Assembly (NCBI RefSeq): GCF_023555385.1
Contig: NZ_JAJSED010000001.1
Coordinates: 1,178,001-1,242,000, forward strand
Length of the DNA stretch: 64,000 bases
Reading direction: 5' to 3'
Source of the DNA: Guyparkeria hydrothermalis
Lineage (GTDB): Bacteria > Pseudomonadota > Gammaproteobacteria > Halothiobacillales > Halothiobacillaceae
Below the pieces are notes generated by a model. The model had not been told where the DNA came from. It saw nothing but the letters and a program-made list of their open reading frames with translations, and did not search any database. Made by a program: the position numbers and the translations under genes. Of this stretch, positions 35,528 to 43,313 are shown piece by piece; within the stretch, counting starts at the first letter, position 1; each line of letters begins with the position of its first letter.

Positions 35528-36562
35528 TTAGAAGGACAGCGCCAGCTGGGTGGTGAACGTGCCGGCCGTCTCGCCGGTACCGCCCTCGGCGGGGTCGTAG
35601 TCATGATCGTGGGCGTACTCGAAGCCGAGCGTGGTGTTGCGCCAGACATCCACCGAGAAAGCCGCCAGGGCCCGGCGTCTCGGCAGGCCCACCTCGACCG
35701 CCTCCTCGCTGCCCTGGTAGCCAAGTGCGACCTGGGCCGGCCGGCCATGGATATGAAAGCCGTAGCCAACCTCGACGTTCCAGGCGGCCGGGCGAGCCCC
35801 GACGCCATGAAAGGCGAGCTGCCCCGCGGCGAAGTCGTCGATCGCGGCCAGGTATTCCCCCACCAGGGTGAATCCATGGAAGTCGAGCACCGTGGTGGCC
35901 GTCCAGGCGCCGACCTCCTCGCCCCGGCCCTCGTCGGAAGCGGCGACCTGCTCCTGAAGCGCGTCGGATTCACCCAAGTGGTTGAGGTAGCCGCCGGCGA
36001 CCAGCACGTCGACCTCCCCGAGATCCGCCTCGTAATCGACGGTCGCGCCCCAGTTGTCGACCCGGGTCTCACCGTCCGCATCGCCATTGAAGGTGTAAAC
36101 CCCAACGCGGAAGCCACCGGCACCGGCCTGAGCCGAGATGGCCGTTTCGCGCGCCTCGCCCAGTTCCAGCGTCAGCGGGTCGGACACCATAGCGGTTTCG
36201 AAAAGCCCGAACGGCACGTAAAACTGGCCGGCACGCAGTGACCAGACCTGATCCGGATGGATCACGGAGACGCTCGCCGTGTCGATCTCCAGCGGCGTCG
36301 CGTTTTCCTCGTAGAGCGTGGTGACCTCGGCGCTCAACCACTCGTTGAGGATCGCCTCAACCCCGAGTGCCCCGGTTGCCAGCACAATGTCGCTTTCGTC
36401 CGCCCCGGTGTAGGGCGTGGCGTGGTACGCCTCGATCTCCCCCAGCCCCTCGACGGCGATTCTCGGGAAGGATGGGGTCTTCTCGGCGATAGCCGGTGCG
36501 GCCAACGCCAGCGAGAGAGGCAGGGAAACAGCCAGTCGGCCGGCAGGTTTGATCTGCTGCAT
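35528..36562 (-). CDS. LbtU-like outer-membrane siderophore porin
   Basis: A 344-residue predicted outer-membrane beta-barrel. Signal peptide (LAVSLPLSLALAAPAIA, cleaved near residue 26) and alternating amphipathic strands through to a terminal TFTTQLALSF ending in Phe. Segments such as LYEENATPLEIDTASVSV, LRAGQFYVPFGLFET and FGFEYAHDHDY-type strands resemble the LbtU family, a TonB-independent legiobactin receptor of Legionella. Outer-membrane location is solid; the siderophore role is inferred from family and from the Fur-like box upstream. First gene of the operon with imelysin and the di-haem cytochrome. Confidence 0.75.
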   Translation of the reverse strand: MQQIKPAGRLAVSLPLSLALAAPAIAEKTPSFPRIAVEGLGEIEAYHATPYTGADESDIVLATGALGVEAILNEWLSAEVTTLYEENATPLEIDTASVSVIHPDQVWSLRAGQFYVPFGLFETAMVSDPLTLELGEARETAISAQAGAGGFRVGVYTFNGDADGETRVDNWGATVDYEADLGEVDVLVAGGYLNHLGESDALQEQVAASDEGRGEEVGAWTATTVLDFHGFTLVGEYLAAIDDFAAGQLAFHGVGARPAAWNVEVGYGFHIHGRPAQVALGYQGSEEAVEVGLPRRRALAAFSVDVWRNTTLGFEYAHDHDYDPAEGGTGETAGTFTTQLALSF

Positions 36563-36680
36563 GACAACTCCTGATCGTCATTCGCCCCTATTGAGAGGCG
36601 ACTGTTGGTCAGGGCTGGCTGGCGACGGCTGGCTTGCCCTTTAGAGAAAACGCACGAGTCGGGCCGTGCGCTGGCCCCGC

Positions 36681-36704
36681 ATTGTAATGCAAATCGTTCG
36701 TATT
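36681..36704 (-). promoter_or_regulatory. Fur-like box and -10 of the LbtU operon
   Basis: AATGCAAATCGTTCGTATT (36686-36704) differs from the exbB operator at only two positions. On the minus strand TACAAT (36686-36681) abuts it and is a good -10 (5 of 6), so a bound repressor would sit on the spacer and -35 region. Its distance to the porin ATG is about 120 nt. Confidence 0.7.
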
Positions 36705-36751
36705 GCACCTATTGGTGCGATTCCCGGAAGGGCACAGCCCTAGCGTCGGGA

Positions 36752-37678
36752 TCAGCGATCGGCGGTAACGCCGCTACCCCGGCGAGACGGGGCATAGAGC
36801 GCGGCGATGGCCAACACCAGGCCCGCGACGGTGGCGATCATGCCGGCCGCGCTGACGGCATCCTCGGCGCCCAGCCACAGCGGTCCATAACCGGCCGCCA
36901 CGTAGCCGACCACCGCGGAGAACACCGCGAAGGCCACCGACCAGAGCACCTGATGCTCGAGGCGGTTGGTCATCAGGCGGGCGGCGGCAGGTGGGCAGAT
37001 GAACATGGCGATGACGATGATCGAACCAACCGCATCGAAGGCGGCGACCGCCGCCACCGCCGCCATGATCACAAGACCGAAGCCGATCAGGTTGGTGCGC
37101 ATGCCCAGCACCTGGGCGAAGCCCTCGTCGAAGGTCGAGATCTTGAGCGGCCGCCAGAACACCACCGTGAAGATCAGCATCAGGGCGGCAACAATGGCGA
37201 TGCGGGGCAGCTCCGGAGGCAACTCGGCCAGCGCGGCCGGATCGAGCAGCGAACCCCAGCCGCGAGCGTCCACCCAGATCAGGCTCTCGAGGTTGCCGTA
37301 GAGCGCATGCTGGACGTCGAGGTGCACCGAGGAGGTATCCGATTGCTCGAGCAAGAGCACGCCAAAGGCAAACATCGCGGTGAAGGCCACCCCCATGGCT
37401 GCCCCCGGCTCGATCCGGCCAAGCCGCCGGATCAACTCGATCAGCACCACGGCGACCACCGCCGATCCGGCCGCTCCAGCCATCATCGCCCAGGAACTGA
37501 CCGTGCCGCTCAACAGGAAGCCGACCACGATCCCGGGCAGCACCACGTGGCTGATGGCATCGCCGATCAGGGCCTGACGACGCAAGACCAGGAAGTTGCC
37601 CGGCAACGCGCAGGCAATCGCTGCCAGCACACCGATCAGGATCGGCGCCAGGGAAAGCATCACGAATTCGGCACCCAT
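36752..37678 (-). CDS. Metal ABC transporter permease (MntB/ZnuB/SitD family), second subunit
   Basis: A 308-residue ABC-3 permease with eight or nine helices. It carries the family signature LRRQALIGDAISHVVLPGIV near residue 37 and KISTFDEGFAQVLGMR near 195. Start at 37678: the ATG overlaps the stop of the preceding permease by one base (TGATG). It pairs with that permease to form the channel for Mn2+, Fe2+ or Zn2+, driven by the ATPase encoded at 38893-39708. It is the last gene of the operon; the LbtU operon promoter begins about 50 nt beyond its end. Confidence 0.88.
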   Translation of the reverse strand: MGAEFVMLSLAPILIGVLAAIACALPGNFLVLRRQALIGDAISHVVLPGIVVGFLLSGTVSSWAMMAGAAGSAVVAVVLIELIRRLGRIEPGAAMGVAFTAMFAFGVLLLEQSDTSSVHLDVQHALYGNLESLIWVDARGWGSLLDPAALAELPPELPRIAIVAALMLIFTVVFWRPLKISTFDEGFAQVLGMRTNLIGFGLVIMAAVAAVAAFDAVGSIIVIAMFICPPAAARLMTNRLEHQVLWSVAFAVFSAVVGYVAAGYGPLWLGAEDAVSAAGMIATVAGLVLAIAALYAPSRRGSGVTADR

Positions 37679-38883
37679 CACGCGCAGCCCTCCTCGTCTT
37701 CGGCGAGCTGCCGGTCGATCTCGCGAATCTCGTCTCCGGTCAGCACCGCCTCGATCGGGCGCAGGCCGTCGTAGCGCGACACGGTCGCCTCGTGGGAATG
37801 CATCCGTCGCGCCACGGCCCAGCGCGACTCGTCACGGCAGGCCTTGGTTGCCCGCAACCGCCCCAACTCGGTGGCCACGCCGTCGGGCCGGGCAAGACCG
37901 GCCTTGACCAGCAGATTGAGCGTGTACCGCTCGTAGATGGGCAGATCCTGGGCGATGGCCAGCAGCCCCTGGCGCAGGTGGATGCGCCGCTGCTGACGGC
38001 GATGGCGCAGCCAGCCGACCAAGAGCCCCCGGCCGGGCGCGAACAGCATCGACAGCGTGAACAGTACGAACGCGGTCAGAACGATGATCGGCCCGGTCGG
38101 CAGCGACGGTGCCGTGGCCGAAATAGCCGCACCGATGAAACCCGACAAGCCACCGAACACACCGGCGATACCGAGCACCCGGTCGCTGCGGTCGCTCCAG
38201 AAGCGAGCGGCCACCGGCGGGATGATCAACAGCGCGACGATCAACACCAGCCCGACCACCTTCAGGCCGATGATGGTCACGGCCATTACCAGCCCCATCA
38301 TGGCGAGGTCGACCCGGCGCACGTCGATGCCCGAGGCCGCGGCGAAACCGGCATCGAAGGCGACCAGCGTCATCGGACGGCGCAGCGCCCATACCGCGAG
38401 CACCGCCAACGCCCCGGCGACTGCAATCAGCACGGCATCGCCGAAGAGCATGCCCGCGGTCGCCCCGAGCAGAAAGTCCGCCAGCCCCGCCGGCCGGCCG
38501 ATCGAGACCGTCTGGATCACGGTCAGCAGCACCACGCCGAAGCCGAAGAACACCGACAGCACCGCACCGATGGCAGCATCCTCAGCCAACCGCGTATGGC
38601 GTGTAAGCCAGTGCATGCACAACAGCCCCGCACCCGCGGTGAGTGCCGCGCCCAGCATCAAGCCGGCCAGATGTCGGCCGTCACCACCGAAAGCCGCCAT
38701 CACCAGGAAGGCGAGACCCACCCCAGGCAGGGTCGAGTGGCTGATGGCATCCGAGACCAGCGCGCGCTTGCGCAGAAACAGGAAGGTACCGGCCGCCCCG
38801 GCGGCAATACCCAGCAGCGCCGCCCCGATGGCGACCAGCGTGGCGTTGTAGCCCAGTTGCAGGGTGAGCGCATCAATCAACAT
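37678..38883 (-). CDS. Metal ABC transporter permease with winged-helix-like C-terminal extension
   Basis: A 401-residue protein: an ABC-3 permease (residues about 1-290, FLRKRALVSDAISHSTLPGV near 36; eight helices) fused to a roughly 110-residue soluble tail. The tail (RQGLLAIAQDLPIYERYTLNLL, then VATELGRLRATKACRDESRW, then LRPIEAVLTGDEIREIDRQL) looks like a winged helix related to the DNA-binding part of DtxR/MntR repressors. This fusion is reminiscent of chlamydial YtgCR, where a permease carries a DtxR-like repressor. I did not see the metal ligands of DtxR, so regulation by this tail is inference. An ATG at 38883 follows a weak site; the ATPase gene ends 9 nt upstream. Confidence 0.82.
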   Translation of the reverse strand: MLIDALTLQLGYNATLVAIGAALLGIAAGAAGTFLFLRKRALVSDAISHSTLPGVGLAFLVMAAFGGDGRHLAGLMLGAALTAGAGLLCMHWLTRHTRLAEDAAIGAVLSVFFGFGVVLLTVIQTVSIGRPAGLADFLLGATAGMLFGDAVLIAVAGALAVLAVWALRRPMTLVAFDAGFAAASGIDVRRVDLAMMGLVMAVTIIGLKVVGLVLIVALLIIPPVAARFWSDRSDRVLGIAGVFGGLSGFIGAAISATAPSLPTGPIIVLTAFVLFTLSMLFAPGRGLLVGWLRHRRQQRRIHLRQGLLAIAQDLPIYERYTLNLLVKAGLARPDGVATELGRLRATKACRDESRWAVARRMHSHEATVSRYDGLRPIEAVLTGDEIREIDRQLAEDEEGCA

Positions 38884-38892
38884 CAAAGCGCC

Positions 38893-39708
38893 TCAGTGGC
38901 CACCGAGTTGGAGCTGGTCCATCAGGTTGGCGGCCAGCCGCCCGCCGTAGGCCTTCTGCAGGTGATCCTCGGTGAACGCCTCGGCGACCGGCCCTTCGGC
39001 CACCTTGTGCACGTTGATCATCATCACGTGGTCGAAATAGTCACGGACGGTGGAGAGATCGTGGTGCACCGCGACCACGGTGCGCCCCTCGGCCTTGAGG
39101 GTCTTCAGGACGTCGATGATGGCCCGCTCGGTGGCGGCATCCACGCCGGCGAACGGCTCATCGAGGAGATACAGATCGGCGCCCTGGGCCAGCGCGCGGG
39201 CGAGAAACACCCGCTGCTGCTGACCGCCGGAGAGCTGGCCGATCTGCCGATCGGCGAAGTCGCGCATGCCGACCCGGTCGAGACAGTCGAACGCCCGCTG
39301 GCGATGAGTGGCGCTCACCCGGCGCAGCAGGCCGAGCTCGCGGGCCAGTCCCATCAGGACCACGTCGATCACGCGGGTGGGGAAGTCCCAGTCGACCGAG
39401 GCACGCTGCGGTACGTAGGCGATGCGCTGACGACTTTTCGCCAGCGGCTGACCGTAGACGGCCATCACCCCCGACAAGCGCGGCACGATGCCCAGCACGG
39501 CCTTGAGCGTGGTCGACTTGCCGGCGCCGTTCGGCCCGATGATCGCGGTCATCGAACCGTCCTCGATGGTCATGTCGAGCGAGAACACCGCCGGCTTCTG
39601 CCCGTAGGCCACCGTCAGGCCACGGACGGCGAGTGGCTTGTCAGAGAGTTCGGCAAGCGGGGCGGCAGCGGCCGGCTCACTACGGCCGAACGGCAGGCGA
39701 AGACTCAT
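38893..39708 (-). CDS. Metal ABC transporter ATPase (MntA/SitB/ZnuC family)
   Basis: A 271-residue ABC ATPase: Walker A GPNGAGKSTT (about 59), Q-loop YVPQRASVDWDFP, signature LSGGQQQR, Walker B YLLDEPFAGVD, switch VHHDLS. WDFP after the Q-loop is characteristic of the Mn/Zn/Fe importer ATPases. The first 24 residues (Ala/Pro-rich) are an unusual N-terminal extension. The gene overlaps the upstream binding-protein gene by 4 nt (ATGA), so translation is coupled. Confidence 0.92.
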   Translation of the reverse strand: MSLRLPFGRSEPAAAAPLAELSDKPLAVRGLTVAYGQKPAVFSLDMTIEDGSMTAIIGPNGAGKSTTLKAVLGIVPRLSGVMAVYGQPLAKSRQRIAYVPQRASVDWDFPTRVIDVVLMGLARELGLLRRVSATHRQRAFDCLDRVGMRDFADRQIGQLSGGQQQRVFLARALAQGADLYLLDEPFAGVDAATERAIIDVLKTLKAEGRTVVAVHHDLSTVRDYFDHVMMINVHKVAEGPVAEAFTEDHLQKAYGGRLAANLMDQLQLGGH

Positions 39709-40706
39709 CGCGCCTCCTCACCCAGTCGGCCCTGCATGCCGTCCTCCGGTGCTTCACCGCCGAGGGCGCGAACGATGGTGGTGACGTTGTGATCGATCAT
39801 GCCCAGATAGGTGCCCTCGTAGGTGCCCACCGGGCCCATGGCATCCGAGTAGAGTGTACCGGCGACACGCACCTCGTGACCGCGGGCGCCGGCGCCCTCG
39901 ACCAGGGCGCGGACATTGCGCTCAGGCACCGAGCTCTCGACAAATACCGCGCCGATGTCGCGCTCGACCAGCAGGTCGACCAGGTCGCGAATGCGGCGCA
40001 GGCCGGCTTCGGACTCGGTCGAGATACCCTGGATGCCGATCACCTCGAAGTCGAAGGCCCGACCGAAGTAGGCAAAGGCATCGTGAGCGGTCAGCAGCAC
40101 ACGGCTGTCGGCAGGCACGCTGGCCGTCGCCTTCTCGGCGTAGGCGGACAGCTGCTCGATCTCCTCGAGGTATGCATCGGCCCGCTCGCCAAAGTGCTCG
40201 GCCTGCTCGGGCCGGGCCTCGGCCAGGGCATCGCGGATGGCGCCCACGACATCGGCCCACAGGGTCGGGGCCATCCAGACGTGCGGGTCGAATTTGTTCT
40301 CGTAATCCGTGTGGCCGAGCAGACGGTCCCGCGACAATCCCTCGGCCACCGCGACCACCGTCTGGCGGCCGGACAGGCGATGCAGGAATTCCTCCATCTG
40401 CGCCTCGAGGTACAGCCCGTGCGAGAGCACCAGGTCGGCCTGGGCCAGCGCTACGATATCGCTGCGCGTCTGACGATAGCTGTGCGGATCGACCCCCGGG
40501 CCCATCAGCCCCTTGACGCTGACGGACTCACCGCCGATTTCGCGGGCCGCGTCGGCGATCATCCCGGTAGTGGCAACCACCGCCAGCGGCTCCTGGGCCG
40601 GAGCGACGGGTGCCAGGAACAAAGTCGCCAGAAACACGACCAATCGCCATCCCGGCACGGCACGGCTGGCACCCGCCCTTCTGTCTGGAATTCCCGCTGT
40701 TCGCAT
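39705..40706 (-). CDS. Periplasmic metal-binding protein of TroA/ZnuA family
   Basis: A 333-residue cluster A-I substrate-binding protein with a signal peptide (LVVFLATLFLAPVAPAQ, cut near 38). The probable metal ligands are His75 (VDPHSY), His142 (FDPHVWM), His208 (LTAHDAF) and Asp288 (YSDAMG): the His-His-His-Asp set of TroA, whereas dedicated Mn proteins such as PsaA have Glu at the third position. The long His-rich loop of ZnuA is absent. It may therefore carry Zn, Mn or Fe; the DtxR/MntR-like operator upstream favours Mn or Fe. ATG at 40706. Confidence 0.88.
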   Translation of the reverse strand: MRTAGIPDRRAGASRAVPGWRLVVFLATLFLAPVAPAQEPLAVVATTGMIADAAREIGGESVSVKGLMGPGVDPHSYRQTRSDIVALAQADLVLSHGLYLEAQMEEFLHRLSGRQTVVAVAEGLSRDRLLGHTDYENKFDPHVWMAPTLWADVVGAIRDALAEARPEQAEHFGERADAYLEEIEQLSAYAEKATASVPADSRVLLTAHDAFAYFGRAFDFEVIGIQGISTESEAGLRRIRDLVDLLVERDIGAVFVESSVPERNVRALVEGAGARGHEVRVAGTLYSDAMGPVGTYEGTYLGMIDHNVTTIVRALGGEAPEDGMQGRLGEEAR

Positions 40707-40720
40707 GTCACCGCCCGATA

Positions 40721-40742
40721 AAAGTTAGATAAGACTAACTTT
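40721..40742 (-). promoter_or_regulatory. DtxR/MntR-like palindromic operator of the metal importer operon
   Basis: AAAGTTAG and CTAACTTT are perfect 8-bp inverted copies separated by ATAAGA: a 22-bp site with AAA/TTT ends, the same overall geometry as MntR operators. It ends 15 nt before the start codon of the binding-protein gene. Metal-dependent repression is the natural reading; the regulator gene is not in the window unless it is the permease tail. Confidence 0.65.
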
Positions 40743-40861
40743 GCACTTTAGCGAGGCCGCGGGCCTGCCGTCAATGTCTCAGCACGGCATTAAGGTTTGC
40801 ACCACAACGGGGCATTCGGCGTAGAATCCGGCTCCAAATTCATAGCCAGGGAAACCTTTCC

Positions 40862-41695
40862 ATGAACGAGCGCCTCGGGAAACTGATCGGTCCGGGCACC
40901 ACGGCGGTCGGCTTGGCAGAAATCGTCATCGCCGGCATTGCTGCCCTGATCGGCATCGCGGCAGTCCATACGCTGACAAGCTGGATTGCGGGCCCTCAGG
41001 CCGCGATCTTCATGGTGGGCTCGATGGGCGCGGCGGCAGTGCTGCTATTCGCGGTGCCGCACGGGGCGCTTTCCCAGCCCTGGCCGGTGTTCGGTGGGCA
41101 AGTGGCGTCCGCGGTGATCGGGGTTGCCGCGGCGCAGTGGATCGCCGACCCGGGACTGGCAGCCGGCCTGGCCGTTGGCGGAGCTATCGCGGCCATGCAG
41201 GCACTGCGCTGTATCCACCCGCCCGGCGGGGCGACGGCACTGATCGCGGTAATCGGCGGGCCGGCGGTCCACGAGCTAAATTACGGCTACGTGCTGCTGC
41301 CGGTGCTGGCCAATACCGCGATCATCTTTCTCGTGGCCGTCGCCGCGAACTACCCGTTCCCATGGCGCCGTTATCCGATCGGTCTGGCGCACTGGGACGA
41401 GCCGCCCGCGCCACCGCTGACATCGCAACATCTGCAGGCCGCCGTGCGCGATCTGAACGTGGTGGTCGACATAACACCCGCGGAACTCGACGCGATCGCG
41501 AGGAGCGCCATCGCTCATGCCACCCAGGACAACTCGCCCCTACAGGTCCCGATCGGCGAGCGCTACGTACACGCCGAGAAGGGCGAGTCGGTCACCATTC
41601 ACAAGCGGATTGACGAGACGGAGGAGTCTCAAGGGCGCGGTCGCATTACTCTCAACGTGGTTGGCAAGCAAAACGCAGGCGACTCCCGGGACTAG
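40862..41695 (+). CDS. HPP family integral membrane protein
   Basis: A 277-residue protein with four or five helices in the first 165 residues and a soluble tail. The family-defining motif is ALRCIHPPGGATAL (HPP about residue 120). Related plant proteins have been linked to nitrite transport; bacterial roles are mostly unproven. The C-terminal 110 residues (QAAVRDLNVVVDITPAELDAI) resemble the cytoplasmic extension seen in many HPP proteins. A -10-like TAGAAT (40822-40827) and AGGGAA before the ATG support expression. It is divergent from the metal importer, so the DtxR-like palindrome could also affect it. Confidence 0.82.
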   Translation: MNERLGKLIGPGTTAVGLAEIVIAGIAALIGIAAVHTLTSWIAGPQAAIFMVGSMGAAAVLLFAVPHGALSQPWPVFGGQVASAVIGVAAAQWIADPGLAAGLAVGGAIAAMQALRCIHPPGGATALIAVIGGPAVHELNYGYVLLPVLANTAIIFLVAVAANYPFPWRRYPIGLAHWDEPPAPPLTSQHLQAAVRDLNVVVDITPAELDAIARSAIAHATQDNSPLQVPIGERYVHAEKGESVTIHKRIDETEESQGRGRITLNVVGKQNAGDSRD

Positions 41696-41705
41696 GCCGG
41701 CGCGA

Positions 41706-42371
41706 TTACTTCAGCGGCTCGCGCACCCGCAGGGCCGCCCGGCCGTTCTCGGTCGAGAGCTGGTTGGTGATGTGGCAGAACAGCTTGGCCGTCATCTGCG
41801 CGTCATAGAGCGCGCCGTGGGCGCGGCTGTTGTCCCAATCGAAGCCGGCCGCAGTGCAGGCGCGCGCCAGGACGGTCTCGCCCACCGCCACGGCGGCAGC
41901 GGTGACCGTATCGAGCGTGGAAAACGGGTGGAAGGGATTGCGCTTGTAGCCGGTACGCTCGCAGGCGGCCTTGACCACCGCCAGGTCGAACGGGGCGTTG
42001 TGCCCTACCAGGATCGCGCGGCGCGCGTTGAGCGACTTTACCTGGCGGCGGATCGGACGGAAGAAGTCTTCCAGGGCCGCCCGCTCCTCGAGCGCCTCGC
42101 GCTCGGGGTCGTCCGGGTCGATACCGTGAATCTTGATCGAGACCGGGTCGACCTCAGTGAGGCTACTGGGATGCACCGAGACCGCGATCTCCTCGGTCGG
42201 GTACAGCCGGCCGTGCTCGTCGACGTCGAGCAGGACCGCGGCGAGTTCCAGCAGCGCATGCCCCTGCGGGTCGAGTCCGCCGGTTTCGACGTCCACCACC
42301 ACCGGCACAAAACCGCGGAAGCGGCGCGCGACGGTCCAGTCGGATTGGTCGGCGACAGCCTCGCTCATCAT
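41706..42371 (-). CDS. rnt: Ribonuclease T
   Basis: A 221-residue DEDDh exonuclease; E. coli RNase T has 215. Exo I VVVDVETGGLDPQ, Exo II LVGHNAPFDLAVV, Exo III AHGALYDAQMTA. The family-specific FRGFVPVVVD opening and KRNPFHPFSTLDT are present. It trims 3' ends of tRNA and other stable RNAs. ATG at 42371 lies 4 nt from the folD stop; a TTG 12 nt earlier would overlap it. Operon with folD. Confidence 0.93.
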   Translation of the reverse strand: MMSEAVADQSDWTVARRFRGFVPVVVDVETGGLDPQGHALLELAAVLLDVDEHGRLYPTEEIAVSVHPSSLTEVDPVSIKIHGIDPDDPEREALEERAALEDFFRPIRRQVKSLNARRAILVGHNAPFDLAVVKAACERTGYKRNPFHPFSTLDTVTAAAVAVGETVLARACTAAGFDWDNSRAHGALYDAQMTAKLFCHITNQLSTENGRAALRVREPLK

Positions 42372-42375
42372 CTGC

Positions 42376-43236
42376 TCAGTCAAGGCCCAGCCGGCCCCGC
42401 CAGGAGACCACCGTGTTGTGCATCAGCATGGCGATGGTCATCGGCCCCACCCCACCGGGCACCGGCGTGATGTAACCGGCTCGCTCGGAGGCGGCCTCGA
42501 AGTCGAGGTCGCCGTGCAGCGTGCCATCCTCGCGGCGGTGGATACCAACATCGATCACGATCGCCCCGTCCTTGATCCACTCGCCCTTGACCAGCCCCGG
42601 CTTACCGGCGGCGACCACGACCAAATCGGCACGCTGGACGTGCGCGGCCAGATCCTCGGTGAAGCGATGGCAAACGGTGACGGTGGCCCCGGCGAGCAGC
42701 AGCTCGAGGGCCATCGGCCGACCGACGATGTTCGACGCCCCGACGATGACCGCCTCGACGCCACGCAGATCGCGACCGGTCTCCTCGAGCAGCCGCATCA
42801 CGCCGTAGGGCGTACAGGGGCGCAGCCCCGGCTGACGGATGGCCAGCCGGCCGATGTTGGTCGGGTGAAAGCCATCGACGTCCTTGTCCGGATCGATGCG
42901 GTTGATGATCGACTCGGCGCTCAGGTGCTCGGGCAGCGGCAGCTGGACCAGGATGCCGTCGACGCGCTCGTCGGCATTGAGTTCGTCGACCAGCGCATCG
43001 AGCTCGGCCTGACTGATGCCGGCATCGAGATCGTGCGAGAACGATTCGATACCGAGCTTGGCGCAGGCCTTGCGCTTGTTGGCCACGTACACCGACGAGG
43101 CGGGGTCGCCTCCCACCTGCACCACCGCCAGGCCGGGCGGACGATGGCCGTTCTCGGTATAGGCGGCGATGGTCTCGGCAAGCCCGGCGCGCACATTGGC
43201 GCCGACGGCTTTGCCATCGAGAAGTCTTGCAGTCAT
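42376..43236 (-). CDS. folD: Bifunctional methylenetetrahydrofolate dehydrogenase/cyclohydrolase FolD
   Basis: A 286-residue FolD (usual 285-290). Catalytic Lys in [15 protein letters not shown], motif [15 protein letters not shown]-binding [17 protein letters not shown], and the C-terminal [18 protein letters not shown]. It interconverts methylene-, methenyl- and 10-formyl-tetrahydrofolate in the cytoplasm. Start ATG at 43236; 13 more residues upstream would be possible but unlike the family. Confidence 0.96.
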   Translation of the reverse strand: MTARLLDGKAVGANVRAGLAETIAAYTENGHRPPGLAVVQVGGDPASSVYVANKRKACAKLGIESFSHDLDAGISQAELDALVDELNADERVDGILVQLPLPEHLSAESIINRIDPDKDVDGFHPTNIGRLAIRQPGLRPCTPYGVMRLLEETGRDLRGVEAVIVGASNIVGRPMALELLLAGATVTVCHRFTEDLAAHVQRADLVVVAAGKPGLVKGEWIKDGAIVIDVGIHRREDGTLHGDLDFEAASERAGYITPVPGGVGPMTIAMLMHNTVVSWRGRLGLD

Positions 43237-43313
43237 GGGACGTGTCACATGCGGGGAAAGGCGCGATTGTCGCACGCGCCCCGGAGCGACTCAACGCCGC
43301 GCACGTCGCCGGC

